A stretch of 64,000 bases of DNA from Streptomyces sp. SID13031. Its GTDB lineage: Bacteria > Actinomycetota > Actinomycetes > Propionibacteriales > Kribbellaceae. The number at the start of each line of letters is the position of its first letter. The first letter of the stretch is position 1. The stretch is from NCBI RefSeq assembly GCF_010548305.1, contig NZ_JAAGLV010000004.1, positions 1 through 64,000 on the forward strand. Direction: 5' to 3'. The notes beneath the pieces were generated by a model. The model made no database searches and was not told where the DNA came from. It saw nothing but the letters and a program-made list of their open reading frames with translations. The position numbers and the translations under genes are program-made. This document shows positions 52,518 to 61,600 of this stretch, one piece after another.

Positions 52518-53320
52518 GCGGTGGCCTTCTTCCGGCGCACGACGAAGAGGACGCTTGCCACGACGACGAGTAGGACAACTCCGCCGCCGAGCCACAGCCA
52601 GCTGGTCCCGGTACTGGTACTGGTCGACTGCTCGGGCTGCGACTCTGCTTCCGCGACGGTTGTTGATTTGAAGGCTTCTTGGGGGTTGCCAGGGCCCGCG
52701 TGGAGGCGGAGCGGGCGGCGGTCGGTGACGGTGGTGCCGTCGGTGAGTTTGGCGGTCATGGTGATGTCGAGGAGGTAGGTGCCGGGCGCGGAGAAGGTCC
52801 AGTTGCCGTGGACGTGGGTGTTGACGTCGATACCGGTCTCTTGCGGGAACGGTTTGCGGCTGTCGAAGACCGGCGCCGGCTTGCCGAAGTCCGAGTTGAG
52901 GAAGAGCGTGAAGGCGCCAGGGCCGTCGACGCCGTTGAGCGACCAGGTCACCTCGCGGTCGACCCGCGTTGCGACCTCGGTGTCCTGCGTGTTCCAGCCC
53001 GGCCAGACGACGCCGGCCTGCTGCACCTGCGGGATCACCCAGACCTTCGCGCCCGCCGTGCCGAGGAAGGAGTAGGCGGGATCGGCCGGCACCGACACCT
53101 CCGCCTTGTCCGTCGCCTGGACGACGACGTTCTCCAACGGCCGCCAGACCACCGGATCGCCGGTGTCGTCGCGCAACTGGATCGTCCACTTGCCGTCCAC
53201 GAACCGCGGCCCGAGATCGACATGCCCGTCCGCGATCACCACCTGGGCTGTCGGCGGCGCCGGTGCGACCACCGCCGGAGCAATTGCCATTGGCAACAAA
53301 AGGGCGTGCAGGAGTGTCAT
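52514..53320 (-). CDS. Membrane-anchored surface-repeat protein
   Basis: A 268-residue protein with an N-terminal signal, one anchored-repeat domain (ADGHVDLGPRF, YSFLGTAGAKVWVIPQVQ, VVWPGWNTQD, HVHGNWTFSAPGTY), a Ser/Thr-rich stalk and a C-terminal helix LWLGGGVVLLVVVASVLFVV with RRKK tail. No LPxTG is seen, so it stays in the membrane facing outward. Likely hands metal toward the binding protein. Confidence 0.85.
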   Translation of the reverse strand: MTLLHALLLPMAIAPAVVAPAPPTAQVVIADGHVDLGPRFVDGKWTIQLRDDTGDPVVWRPLENVVVQATDKAEVSVPADPAYSFLGTAGAKVWVIPQVQQAGVVWPGWNTQDTEVATRVDREVTWSLNGVDGPGAFTLFLNSDFGKPAPVFDSRKPFPQETGIDVNTHVHGNWTFSAPGTYLLDITMTAKLTDGTTVTDRRPLRLHAGPGNPQEAFKSTTVAEAESQPEQSTSTSTGTSWLWLGGGVVLLVVVASVLFVVRRKKATA

Positions 53321-54864
53321 CTCGGTTCCCCCAGGCAGAGCAGCAGTTCGTCGGCGTTGTGCCGCATCATCGCGACGTAGGACCGGGCGTGCTCGTCGAA
53401 CGAGTCCCCGTAGATCGAGCAGACCCGGACGCCGGCGTCGTGGGCGACCTGGGTCAGGACGGAGGCGCGCTGGGCCAGGTTCGGCTCGGTGAAGACGGCC
53501 GGCACCTTCAGGTTGCGGATCGTCTCGGACAGCTTGCGCACCTGGTCGACGCTCGGCTCCTGCGCCGGATTCGGTACGACGAAGCCCGCCACCTTCATCC
53601 CGTACGCCGACGCCAGGTAGCCGAACGCGTCATGGGTGGTGATCAGCTGGCGCCGGTCGGCCGGGATCTTCGCCAGCTGCGACCGTACGTACTCGTCCAG
53701 CTCGTCGAGTTCGCGCAGGTACTTGGCCGCGTTGTCCTGGTACGTCTGCTTGCCCTCGGGATCCGCGCCGATCAACGTGTCGCGCATCAACTGCACATAA
53801 GCCTTGGCGTTGGCGACGTCCTCCCACAGATGCGGGTCGATCTCGCCGTGCACGTGCTTGCCGAGCACCGCTTGCGGGAGTTGGTGGATCTGCGCTCCCG
53901 CCTGGCCGAGAAAGCTGAACCGCGGATCGTCAGGCACCGTCTCGAGCGCCTTGCCCGGTACGTCGACGACGACCCGCCCGGCCGGTACTGCGGATTGCGC
54001 TGCGCCGACGCGCTGCGCATCGGAGTACGCGTAGACCTGGCCGGTGTCGAGGTCGACGGTGAGGTCGGTATGGCCGCCGTCGAGAACGGTCGCCTTGCCG
54101 CCGTCGGCCGGTTTGACCTGGTGGGGTTCGACTCCGACGGCGAAGGTGAAGGTGCCCTTGCCGAGTGGTTGCAGGGGTTTGCCGGTGCCGGTATCGAGCT
54201 TGCCTTCGAGGGTGAGGTGGTAGACGCCGGGTTTGGTGAAGGCCCAGTTGAGGTGCGTGTGGGCGGCGGGCGGCAGCGTCGTACTGTCGGCCGGGTGGCC
54301 CGAGTCGAAGTAGATATCGGGCTGGCCGAGTGATTCGGTGAGGTAGGCGATGAGCTTGCCCGGACCGTCGATCTTGGTGGCGGTGAGCTGGACGGACGAC
54401 GTCCGGGTGGCGCCGCGCGCCTTGCCCGACCCGCGGACGCGGAGTCCGAGCCAGAGCACGTCGAGACCGATGTCCTCGACGAGCGGGATCACGTGCGCGC
54501 CGTACGACTCGGCCGCCTCGGCGAGCGAGACGTTCGGGGTGTCCTTGGGGGCGTTGGCATCGATCGTCTTGATCAACGCTTGCGGCTCGAGCAACAGGTG
54601 ATTGGTGAACGTGACGTCGGCCTTCGCGACCCGCTTGGCGTCCGCGGGCGTCGGCTCGTACGAGTGCGGATCCCCGCCGGCCGGCACGAGAGAGCTGGCA
54701 GCCACGCGATCCCCACCGACCTGCTGCACGAGGTCAGCCAAGATCTCGGTCGTGGTGACGACGTTGACCTTGCCGCTGGCGCCGGTCGAGGTTCCTGCAC
54801 ATCCGCTGGCTGCCAGTACTGCGAGCGCGACCGCCGCGGCGGTCACCCGCCTTCCGCGCCTCAC
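53317..54864 (-). CDS. Zinc-binding lipoprotein of ABC importer with inserted anchored-repeat domain
   Basis: A 515-residue ZnuA-like lipoprotein (lipobox LAASGC, Cys22). Cluster A-1 motifs: TTTEILADLVQQVGGDRV, GGDPHSYEPTP (His67), GEIDPHLWEDV (His345), ITTHDAFGYL and IYGDSFDE. It is about 200 residues longer than usual. Residues 131-340 hold one anchored-repeat domain in the place of the His-rich loop, and the halves appear in reversed order (HTHLNWAF before GGHTDLTV and FSFLGQAG). GTG 54864 overlaps the upstream stop. Confidence 0.9.
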   Translation of the reverse strand: MRRGRRVTAAAVALAVLAASGCAGTSTGASGKVNVVTTTEILADLVQQVGGDRVAASSLVPAGGDPHSYEPTPADAKRVAKADVTFTNHLLLEPQALIKTIDANAPKDTPNVSLAEAAESYGAHVIPLVEDIGLDVLWLGLRVRGSGKARGATRTSSVQLTATKIDGPGKLIAYLTESLGQPDIYFDSGHPADSTTLPPAAHTHLNWAFTKPGVYHLTLEGKLDTGTGKPLQPLGKGTFTFAVGVEPHQVKPADGGKATVLDGGHTDLTVDLDTGQVYAYSDAQRVGAAQSAVPAGRVVVDVPGKALETVPDDPRFSFLGQAGAQIHQLPQAVLGKHVHGEIDPHLWEDVANAKAYVQLMRDTLIGADPEGKQTYQDNAAKYLRELDELDEYVRSQLAKIPADRRQLITTHDAFGYLASAYGMKVAGFVVPNPAQEPSVDQVRKLSETIRNLKVPAVFTEPNLAQRASVLTQVAHDAGVRVCSIYGDSFDEHARSYVAMMRHNADELLLCLGEPR

Positions 54865-57044
54865 GCGTCACCCCGCCGCCGACGAGTAGCAACCAGCGTC
54901 ACAACCCCGATCACAACCAGAGTCGCCCCCGCGCCGATCCAGGCGGGCCCGATCTCCGCCCCCGTCGAAGCCAACTTGCAGCCACTACCTGCCGCCGCGC
55001 CTGACTGGGCTGCGCCTGATTGAGCTGCGCCTGACAGAGCTGCGCCTGACAGAGCTGCGCCTGACTGGGCTGCGCTTGAGAGAGGGGCGGCGGCGAGCAG
55101 CACATTCGCTGCCTGCGTCGGCTTCTCGCTGCCTGAGTCGGTGGTGGCGGTGCTCCGCCACACACCATCCAGCGTTTTCGGGCTGTCTGATCCGTGGGCT
55201 GAGCGGGGAGCCCAGGCGATCGGGCGACTTGGTGTGTCGGGGCGGTCCGGTCCTGCGGCGTCCGTGTTGTGCGCGGCGGCTGGGTGGGCGCCGCCGGGGG
55301 CGTTGGAGGTGGGCGCTACTACGAAGGTGAGGGTGGAGGTGGTGGTGGAAGTCGCGCCGGTGGTGAGGGTGGCGGTGTGGGTGAAGCTCGCGCGGTAGGT
55401 GCCTGGCTTGGTGAAGGACCAGTTGCCGTGGGCGTGGGTGCCGAGGGGGATCTTGTAGGTGTCGGGGACGCCGTCGCCGCTGTTGAAGATGATCTTGGGC
55501 TGGCCGAACGAGTCGAACTCGAAGACGGCGATATTGCCGGGGCCGGTGACTCGGTCCAGGCGCCAGGCGACGGCGGTGGAGAGTTGGCTGGCGGTCAGTT
55601 CCTCGGTGTTCCAGCCGAGCCAGACGACGCCGTCCTTCTGGGTCTGGGGGATCTGCCAGAGGGGGGAGCCGGCGGGGCCGAGGAAGGCGAACGCGCCGCC
55701 AGGGGCGCGGGTGGCTGAGGCGGCGGTCAGGCGGATGGTCACCTTGGCGGGGTCACGCCAGACGGGGGCGCCGGGTTTGGTGCCGTCCTTGACCCGGGAG
55801 ATCAGCTTCCCGTTCCCCAGCCGTACTGCGTAGTCGGCGTGGCCGGTCGAGAGGGTGACTGCCGCTGGGTTGTTGGTCCCCGGCGGGTTGGGTGAGTTGG
55901 TGGTGCCGGGGGAGTTGGTGGTGCCCGGCGAGTTGGTTGAGCCGGGTGCGGTCGTGGAGGTGCCGGTCGGGTTGGCGGGGTTCGCCGACGGGGTTGCGGT
56001 GCTGGTCGTGATGCAGGGCGGGAGATTGCCCGAGGTGTTGCCGGTCTGGTTGTTGTTCGGCGGGGCATCACTGGAGTTGTCATCCGCATCGCCGCCAGAA
56101 GAAGTGCGGGGTGGGTTCGCGAGTGAGGTGGGGGTTGAGCGGGGACCGCTCGGGGTGGGGGTTGTGCGGGGCGGGGGTGGCGGGACGTGCGTTGGCGCCG
56201 GGGGCGTGGTGGGCGGGTTGGTGGCAGTCGGGGGCGGTGTGGGGTTAGTCGGTGGGACGGTTGGACTGGTTGGTGAGGTTGTCGGGGTCGCGGTCGGCGG
56301 TGTTGTTGGCGGTGTGCCAGGGGGAGTGGTTGGCGGAGTCGTGGGTGGGGTGGTTGGCGGGGTGTAGGGGCCGACTACGAAGGTGTAGGTGATGGGGCCT
56401 GTGGTGAGGGGGGTGCCTGCGGTGGTGGTGGCGGTGGCTTGGAAGGTGAGGTGGTAGGTGCCTAGCTGGGTGAAGGCCCAGTTGGCGTGGACGTGGCGGC
56501 CTACTGGTTGGTGGAGGACCCGGATCGAGGGGTCGGCTGCGCTGAAGAGGCGTTGGGCCGCGCCGGTGAACTCGTCGTAGTTGAAGAAGACCTCGACGTT
56601 CCCCGGGCCGGACGAGTCGAGCAGGGTCAGGTCGACGGCATCACCGGCGAGGACGCCCGGGGTGATCGTTTCGGTGTCCCAGCCGGGCCAGATCAGCTCG
56701 GGGTCCTGGGATTCGGGGGCGATCCAGACCGGGTCGCCGGGGTTGCCGAGGAACGCGAAGGCCGGCAGATCGGGGAGTTCCACCCGGGCCGATGCCTTGT
56801 CCTCGAGGTTGAAGATCAGCCCGGCAGGGTCCGCCTCGCGGTACTCACCGAGCCCGATCCGCGTGCTCAGCCGCAGCGCCGATCCGTCGTACGTCGTGTG
56901 CAGGGCGTCGGTGTGGACCGCCCGCAGCACCTCCGGCGGCGGCCCGGCATACGAGCGCAACGGCAGCAGTACGACGCAGAACGCGACGGCGGCGGTCAGA
57001 GAGGCGAGGAGGGCAGCACGGAAGCGAGGGTGAGTGGCGGTCAC
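54861..57044 (-). CDS. Wall-anchored protein with two anchored-repeat domains
   Basis: A 727-residue surface protein. Signal 1-33; domain 1 about 41-226 (FAFLGNPGDPVWIAPESQ, HVHANWAF at 184-191); Pro/Thr-rich spacer 228-395; domain 2 from GHAD 401 to about 600 (FAFLGPAGSPLWQIPQTQ, HAHGNWSF); AALSG pentapeptides; LASTG at 691-695, a helix and RRRR, a sortase signal of the class-E type common in Actinobacteria. GTG 57044 has no ribosome binding site and follows a leaderless promoter under a Zur-like box. First gene of the seven-gene operon. Confidence 0.9.
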   Translation of the reverse strand: MTATHPRFRAALLASLTAAVAFCVVLLPLRSYAGPPPEVLRAVHTDALHTTYDGSALRLSTRIGLGEYREADPAGLIFNLEDKASARVELPDLPAFAFLGNPGDPVWIAPESQDPELIWPGWDTETITPGVLAGDAVDLTLLDSSGPGNVEVFFNYDEFTGAAQRLFSAADPSIRVLHQPVGRHVHANWAFTQLGTYHLTFQATATTTAGTPLTTGPITYTFVVGPYTPPTTPPTTPPTTPPGTPPTTPPTATPTTSPTSPTVPPTNPTPPPTATNPPTTPPAPTHVPPPPPRTTPTPSGPRSTPTSLANPPRTSSGGDADDNSSDAPPNNNQTGNTSGNLPPCITTSTATPSANPANPTGTSTTAPGSTNSPGTTNSPGTTNSPNPPGTNNPAAVTLSTGHADYAVRLGNGKLISRVKDGTKPGAPVWRDPAKVTIRLTAASATRAPGGAFAFLGPAGSPLWQIPQTQKDGVVWLGWNTEELTASQLSTAVAWRLDRVTGPGNIAVFEFDSFGQPKIIFNSGDGVPDTYKIPLGTHAHGNWSFTKPGTYRASFTHTATLTTGATSTTTSTLTFVVAPTSNAPGGAHPAAAHNTDAAGPDRPDTPSRPIAWAPRSAHGSDSPKTLDGVWRSTATTDSGSEKPTQAANVLLAAAPLSSAAQSGAALSGAALSGAAQSGAAQSGAAAGSGCKLASTGAEIGPAWIGAGATLVVIGVVTLVATRRRRGDA
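54997..55071 (-). repeat. Five tandem 15-bp units encoding AALSG/AAQSG
   Basis: Unit GCGCCTGACTGGGCT (first at 54997) is repeated five times with small changes. It encodes Ala-Ala-Leu/Gln-Ser-Gly pentapeptides just before the sortase signal. Length probably varies between strains. Confidence 0.75.
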
Positions 57045-57050
57045 GGGAGG

Positions 57051-57078
57051 AACTTAACTGATCCGACAATCATTTTCA
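57051..57078 (-). promoter_or_regulatory. Leaderless promoter overlapped by a Zur-like box
   Basis: On the minus strand TGAAAATGATTGTCG is at 57078-57064, close to the palindrome TGAAAATGATTTTCA of actinobacterial Zur boxes (two differences). The -10 TAAGTT (57056-57051) is six bases before the GTG. TGAAAA, 17 bases upstream of the -10, could be the -35, so Zur would block it. Function in zinc starvation is inferred. Confidence 0.65.
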
Positions 57079-57183
57079 GTAAGCTCGGGTGAAACTGCCC
57101 CGGACGACGCCGGAAAGTCGTCACGATCGACGGACCTCAAAGTCACCCTCAGAACGGATTTCCCGTCTGGGCGGAGTCGTGGG

Positions 57184-57382
57184 TAAACTGTTTTGGTTGC
57201 CTCGGCGAGGGACGCCCCCCGGAAACAGCCACGCTCACCCGTGACCTGTCGGGAGCGGCTCCGTGATCGACGCGGTGGTTCGTTGCCTGACGCCTTTCGG
57301 AGTCAAGACGTGCCCGCTGAGGCCAGCAGCTTGCAAGACCACCGATAACACACCACCGCAACGCACTTGAGGAGTTCATCTC
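57184..57382 (+). promoter_or_regulatory. Promoter and long leader of rplY
   Basis: TAAACT at 57184-57189 is a plausible -10. The transcript would carry about 190 bases before rplY with several short GC stems (for example CCTCGGCGAGG). The rest of the 338-base gap has only the Zur-like box. Confidence 0.4.
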
Positions 57383-58006
57383 GTGGCCGAGGTCAAGATC
57401 CAAGCCGAGTCGCGCACGGAGTTCGGCAAGGGTGCTGCCCGCCGTATCCGTCGGGACCACAAGGTGCCCGCCGTTCTGTACGGCCACGGCACGGACCCGG
57501 TGCACATCACGCTGCCCGGTCACGACACCATGCTGGCGCTGAAGACCGCCAACGCACTGCTGCTGATCGAGGTCGAGGGCGCGGAGAGCCTGCTCGCGCT
57601 GCCGAAGCAGGTCCAGCGCGACCCCATCCGCAACACCATCGAGCACGTCGACCTGGTCATCGTGAAGCGCGGTGAGAAGGTCCAGGTCGAGATCCAGGTG
57701 CACATCGAGGGTGACGCCATCTCCGAGACCCTGGTCGTGGTCGAGAACCAGACCATCCTGGTCGAGGCCGAGGCGACGCACATCCCCAACGGCGTCACCG
57801 TCTCCGTCGAGGGCCTGGACGCCGGCGCGCAGATCCACGCGTCCGACCTGAAGCTTCCGGCCGGTACGACGCTGGCGATCGAGCCCGACACCCTGATCGT
57901 CAACATCACCGCGGCCCAGACCGCCGCGCAGGCGGACGCCGAGATGGCCACCGCCGATGCCGAGGCCGGCATCGTGCGCGACGAGCCGGTCGCCGCCGAG
58001 GCGTAG
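57383..58006 (+). CDS. rplY: 50S ribosomal protein bL25 (CTC form)
   Basis: A 207-residue 5S rRNA-binding protein. The N-terminal L25 domain has RTEFGKGAARRIRRDHKVPA and VLYGHG; the C-terminal CTC domain is present (HIPNGVTVSVEGLDAG). Long acidic Ala-rich tail. GAGGAG sets GTG 57383. The rplY-pth pair is conserved with Rv1015c-Rv1014c. Confidence 0.95.
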   Translation: MAEVKIQAESRTEFGKGAARRIRRDHKVPAVLYGHGTDPVHITLPGHDTMLALKTANALLLIEVEGAESLLALPKQVQRDPIRNTIEHVDLVIVKRGEKVQVEIQVHIEGDAISETLVVVENQTILVEAEATHIPNGVTVSVEGLDAGAQIHASDLKLPAGTTLAIEPDTLIVNITAAQTAAQADAEMATADAEAGIVRDEPVAAEA

Positions 58007-58048
58007 CAAGTAGCAGTACAACAGCTTCAACAGGAGGGGCCGGGATCC

Positions 58049-58624
58049 GTGGCGGACGACGTGTGGTTGGTCGTCGGGCTGGGGAATCCCGGCCCTTCCT
58101 ATGTCAAGACCCGGCACAACGTCGGCCAGATGGTCGCCGACGAGCTCGTCTCCCGGGCCGGCGGCAACTGGAAGCAGCACAAGCAGGCCAAGGCCGAGGT
58201 GGTCGAGGCCAGGATCAGCGGTATCCGGACGATCCTGGCCAAGCCCCGGTCGTACATGAACGAGTCCGGCGGTCCGGTCTCCGGGCTGGTGAAATTCTTC
58301 AAGATCGAGCTCAAGGGCCTGATCGTGCTCCATGACGAGCTGGACATCGACTTCGGCGTCCTGCGGGCCAAGTTCGGCGGCGGCGACAACGGCCACAACG
58401 GGCTCAAGTCGATCCGTAAGTCCCTTGGCACCGGCGACTACTATCGAGTCCGGTTCGGGGTGGGACGCCCACCAGGGCGGCAGAGCCCAGCGGACTTCGT
58501 CCTGAACGAGTTCTCCTCAACCGAACGCAAGGACCTCCCGTTCGCTGTCGACCGGACAGCCGACGCAGTCGAGTCCCTGATGACGGATGGCCTAGAAGTA
58601 ACCCAAGGACGGTTCAACTCTTAG
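58049..58624 (+). CDS. pth: Peptidyl-tRNA hydrolase
   Basis: A 191-residue enzyme freeing tRNA from stalled peptidyl-tRNA. VVGLGNPGPSYVKTRHNVG includes the catalytic His region; PRSYMNESGGPV, LHDELDIDFG and GGGDNGHNGLKSI are the other motifs. GTG 58049, with AGGAGG 12 bases upstream. Confidence 0.95.
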   Translation: MADDVWLVVGLGNPGPSYVKTRHNVGQMVADELVSRAGGNWKQHKQAKAEVVEARISGIRTILAKPRSYMNESGGPVSGLVKFFKIELKGLIVLHDELDIDFGVLRAKFGGGDNGHNGLKSIRKSLGTGDYYRVRFGVGRPPGRQSPADFVLNEFSSTERKDLPFAVDRTADAVESLMTDGLEVTQGRFNS

Positions 58625-58637
58625 TGAGGGACAACTC

Positions 58638-61600
58638 GTGAAACTGGCCGGTCTGGTCGACACCCTGATCACCGATCCGGTAGTGGCCGAGGCCGTTCGT
58701 GACGCCAAGAACGACGGTGTCACGACGCTCGACCTGAGCGCTCCCGGGCCGATCCGCCCGGTGCTGATGGCTGCCCTCGCGGCCGCCCAGGGCGCGGACC
58801 GCCCCATCCTGGCGGTGACGGCCACTTTCCGTGAGGCCGAGGAGCTCACCGAGGCGCTGCAGTGCCTGGTCGAGTCCGGCACCGTCGCCTACTACCCCGC
58901 CTGGGAGACGCTCCCGCACGAGCGGCTGTCCCCGCGCTCCGACACCGTCGGCCGCCGCCTCGCCGTACTCCGCAGGCTCGCGCACCCCGACCCGTCGGAC
59001 GAGACCACCGGCCCGATCAAGATCCTGGTCGCCCCCGTACGGTCCGTGTTGCAGCCCCAGGTCGCCGGGCTCGCCGATCTCCGGCCGGTCCAGTTGCACG
59101 TCGGCGACTCGGTCGAGCTCGAGGATGTCACCGAGCGACTCTCGGCAGCGGCGTACAACCGGGTCGACCTGGTCGAGCGGCGCGGTGAGTTCGCCGTCCG
59201 CGGTGGCATCATCGACGTCTTCCCGCCGACCGAGGAGCACCCGCTGCGGGTCGACTTCTTCGGCGACGACGTGGAGGAGATCCGGTACTTCGCGGTCGCC
59301 GACCAGCGCTCGCTCGAGATCGCCCAGCACGGACTGTGGGCCCCGCCCTGCCGCGAGCTGCTGCTGACCGACGAGGTGCGCGCGCGGGCCGCAGTACTGG
59401 CCAAGGAGCACCCGGAGCTGTCCGAGCTGTTCGAGAAGCTCGCCGAAGGACACGCGGTCGAGGGGATGGAGTCGCTGGCGCCCGTCCTCGTCGACGACAT
59501 GGAGTTGCTGGTCGACCTGATGCCGGCCGGCACCCACGTCGTCGTCAGCGACCCCGAGCGGGTCCGGGCGCGGGCGCACGACCTGGTCGCGACCAGCCAG
59601 GAGTTCCTGGAGGCGTCCTGGGCCGCTGCCGCCGGTGGTGGCGATGCGCCGATCGACCTGGGCGCGGCGGCGTACATGTCGCTGGCCGACGTCCGGTCGC
59701 ACGCGCTGGCCAAGGGCCTGGCCTGGTGGAGCATGTCGCCGTTCGCGGCGGCCCCGACGGACGTCCCCGAGGAGCTGCGCGACTCGATGGGGGAGCGCGT
59801 CTCGATCGATATCGACGCGGATGCCGGCGCGGTCCGCAGCCGCATCGTCGCGGCGCACGAGGTCGAGCCGTACCGCGGCGAAACCGCTGCTGCCGTTGAG
59901 GATGTGCGCGGCTGGCTGCGCGACGGCTGGCGCGTCGTCTGCGTCACCGAGGGCCACGGTCCGGCCCAGCGGCTGGCCGAGGTGTTCTCCGAGGCCGAGC
60001 TGCCCGCGCGGACCGTCGACAGCATCGACGGCATCCCGCCGGCCGGCGTGGTACAGATCTCCCAAGGCGCCCTCGATCGCGGGTTCATTGCCGAGGGCAT
60101 CAAGTTCGCGGTGCTCACCGAGAACGACCTGGCCGGGCAGCGATCCGCGGCCGAACGGCGTTCCCAGCAACGGATGCCGAGCCGCCGCAAGAAGACGGTC
60201 GACCCGCTGGAGCTCGCCCCGGGCGACTACGTCGTGCACGAACAGCACGGCGTCGGCCGGTACGCCGAGATGCTGCAGCGGACCGTCGGTACCGGAGCGC
60301 AGAAGGCCACCCGCGAGTACATCGTGATCGAGTTCGCGCCGAGCAAGCGCGGGCAACCGGGCGACCGCCTGTACGTGCCGACCGACCAGCTCGACCAGGT
60401 CACCCGGTATGTCGGCGGCGAGCAGCCCACGCTGGACAAGATGGGCGGCGGCGACTGGGCCAAGCGCAAGGGCCGCGCGCGCAAGGCGGTCCGCCAGATC
60501 GCCGGCGAGCTGATCAAGCTGTACGCCGCCCGCCAGGCGACCAAGGGGCACGCGTTCGCCAAGGACACCCCGTGGCAGCGTGAGCTGGAGGACGCGTTCC
60601 CGTTCGTGGAGACGCCCGACCAGCTGGCCACCATCGACGACGTCAAGCACGACATGGAACGCGTCACCCCGATGGACCGGATCGTCTGCGGCGATGTGGG
60701 CTACGGCAAGACTGAGATCGCCGTCCGGGCTGCCTTCAAGGCGGTACAGGACGGTAAGCAGGTCGCGATCCTGGTGCCGACCACGCTGCTCGTGCAGCAG
60801 CACTATGCGACCTTCGCCGAGCGGTATGCCGCGTTCCCGGTGAACGTGGCGCCGTTGTCGCGGTTCCAGACCGACAAGGAGTCCAAGGGGACGCTGGATG
60901 GTCTGGCCGACGGCTCGGTCGATGTCGTCATCGGTACGCACCGGCTGCTCGGCGGTGAGGTGGCGTTCAAGGATCTCGGCCTGGTCGTGGTCGACGAGGA
61001 GCAGCGCTTCGGTGTCGAGCACAAGGAGCAGCTCAAGCAGCTCCGGACCGCGGTCGACGTGCTGACGATGTCCGCGACGCCGATCCCGCGCACGCTGGAG
61101 ATGTCGATCACCGGCATCCGGGAGATGTCCACGATCGCCACCCCGCCGGAGGAGCGGCACCCGGTGCTGACCTTCGTCGGCGCCTACGAAGAGGGCCAGG
61201 TGACCGCCGCGATCCGGCGCGAGCTGCTCCGCGAGGGCCAGGTCTTCTTCGTCCACAACCGGGTGAACTCGATCGAGAAGGCGGCCGCCCGGATCCGCCA
61301 GCTCGTCCCCGAGGCGCGCGTCTCGGTCGCCCACGGCCAGATGCCCGAGCACCAGCTCGAGCAGGTCATCCAGGGGTTCTGGGAGAAGGAGTCCGACGTC
61401 ATCGTCTGTACGACGATCGTCGAGTCGGGCATCGACATCTCCAACGCGAACACGCTGATCGTCGAGCGCTCCGACCTGCTCGGGCTCTCGCAGCTGCACC
61501 AGCTGCGTGGCCGGGTCGGCCGTGGTCGCGAGCGCGCCTACGCGTACTTCTTCTTCCCGCCCGAGAAGCCGCTCACCGAGACGGCGCACGACCGGCTGGC

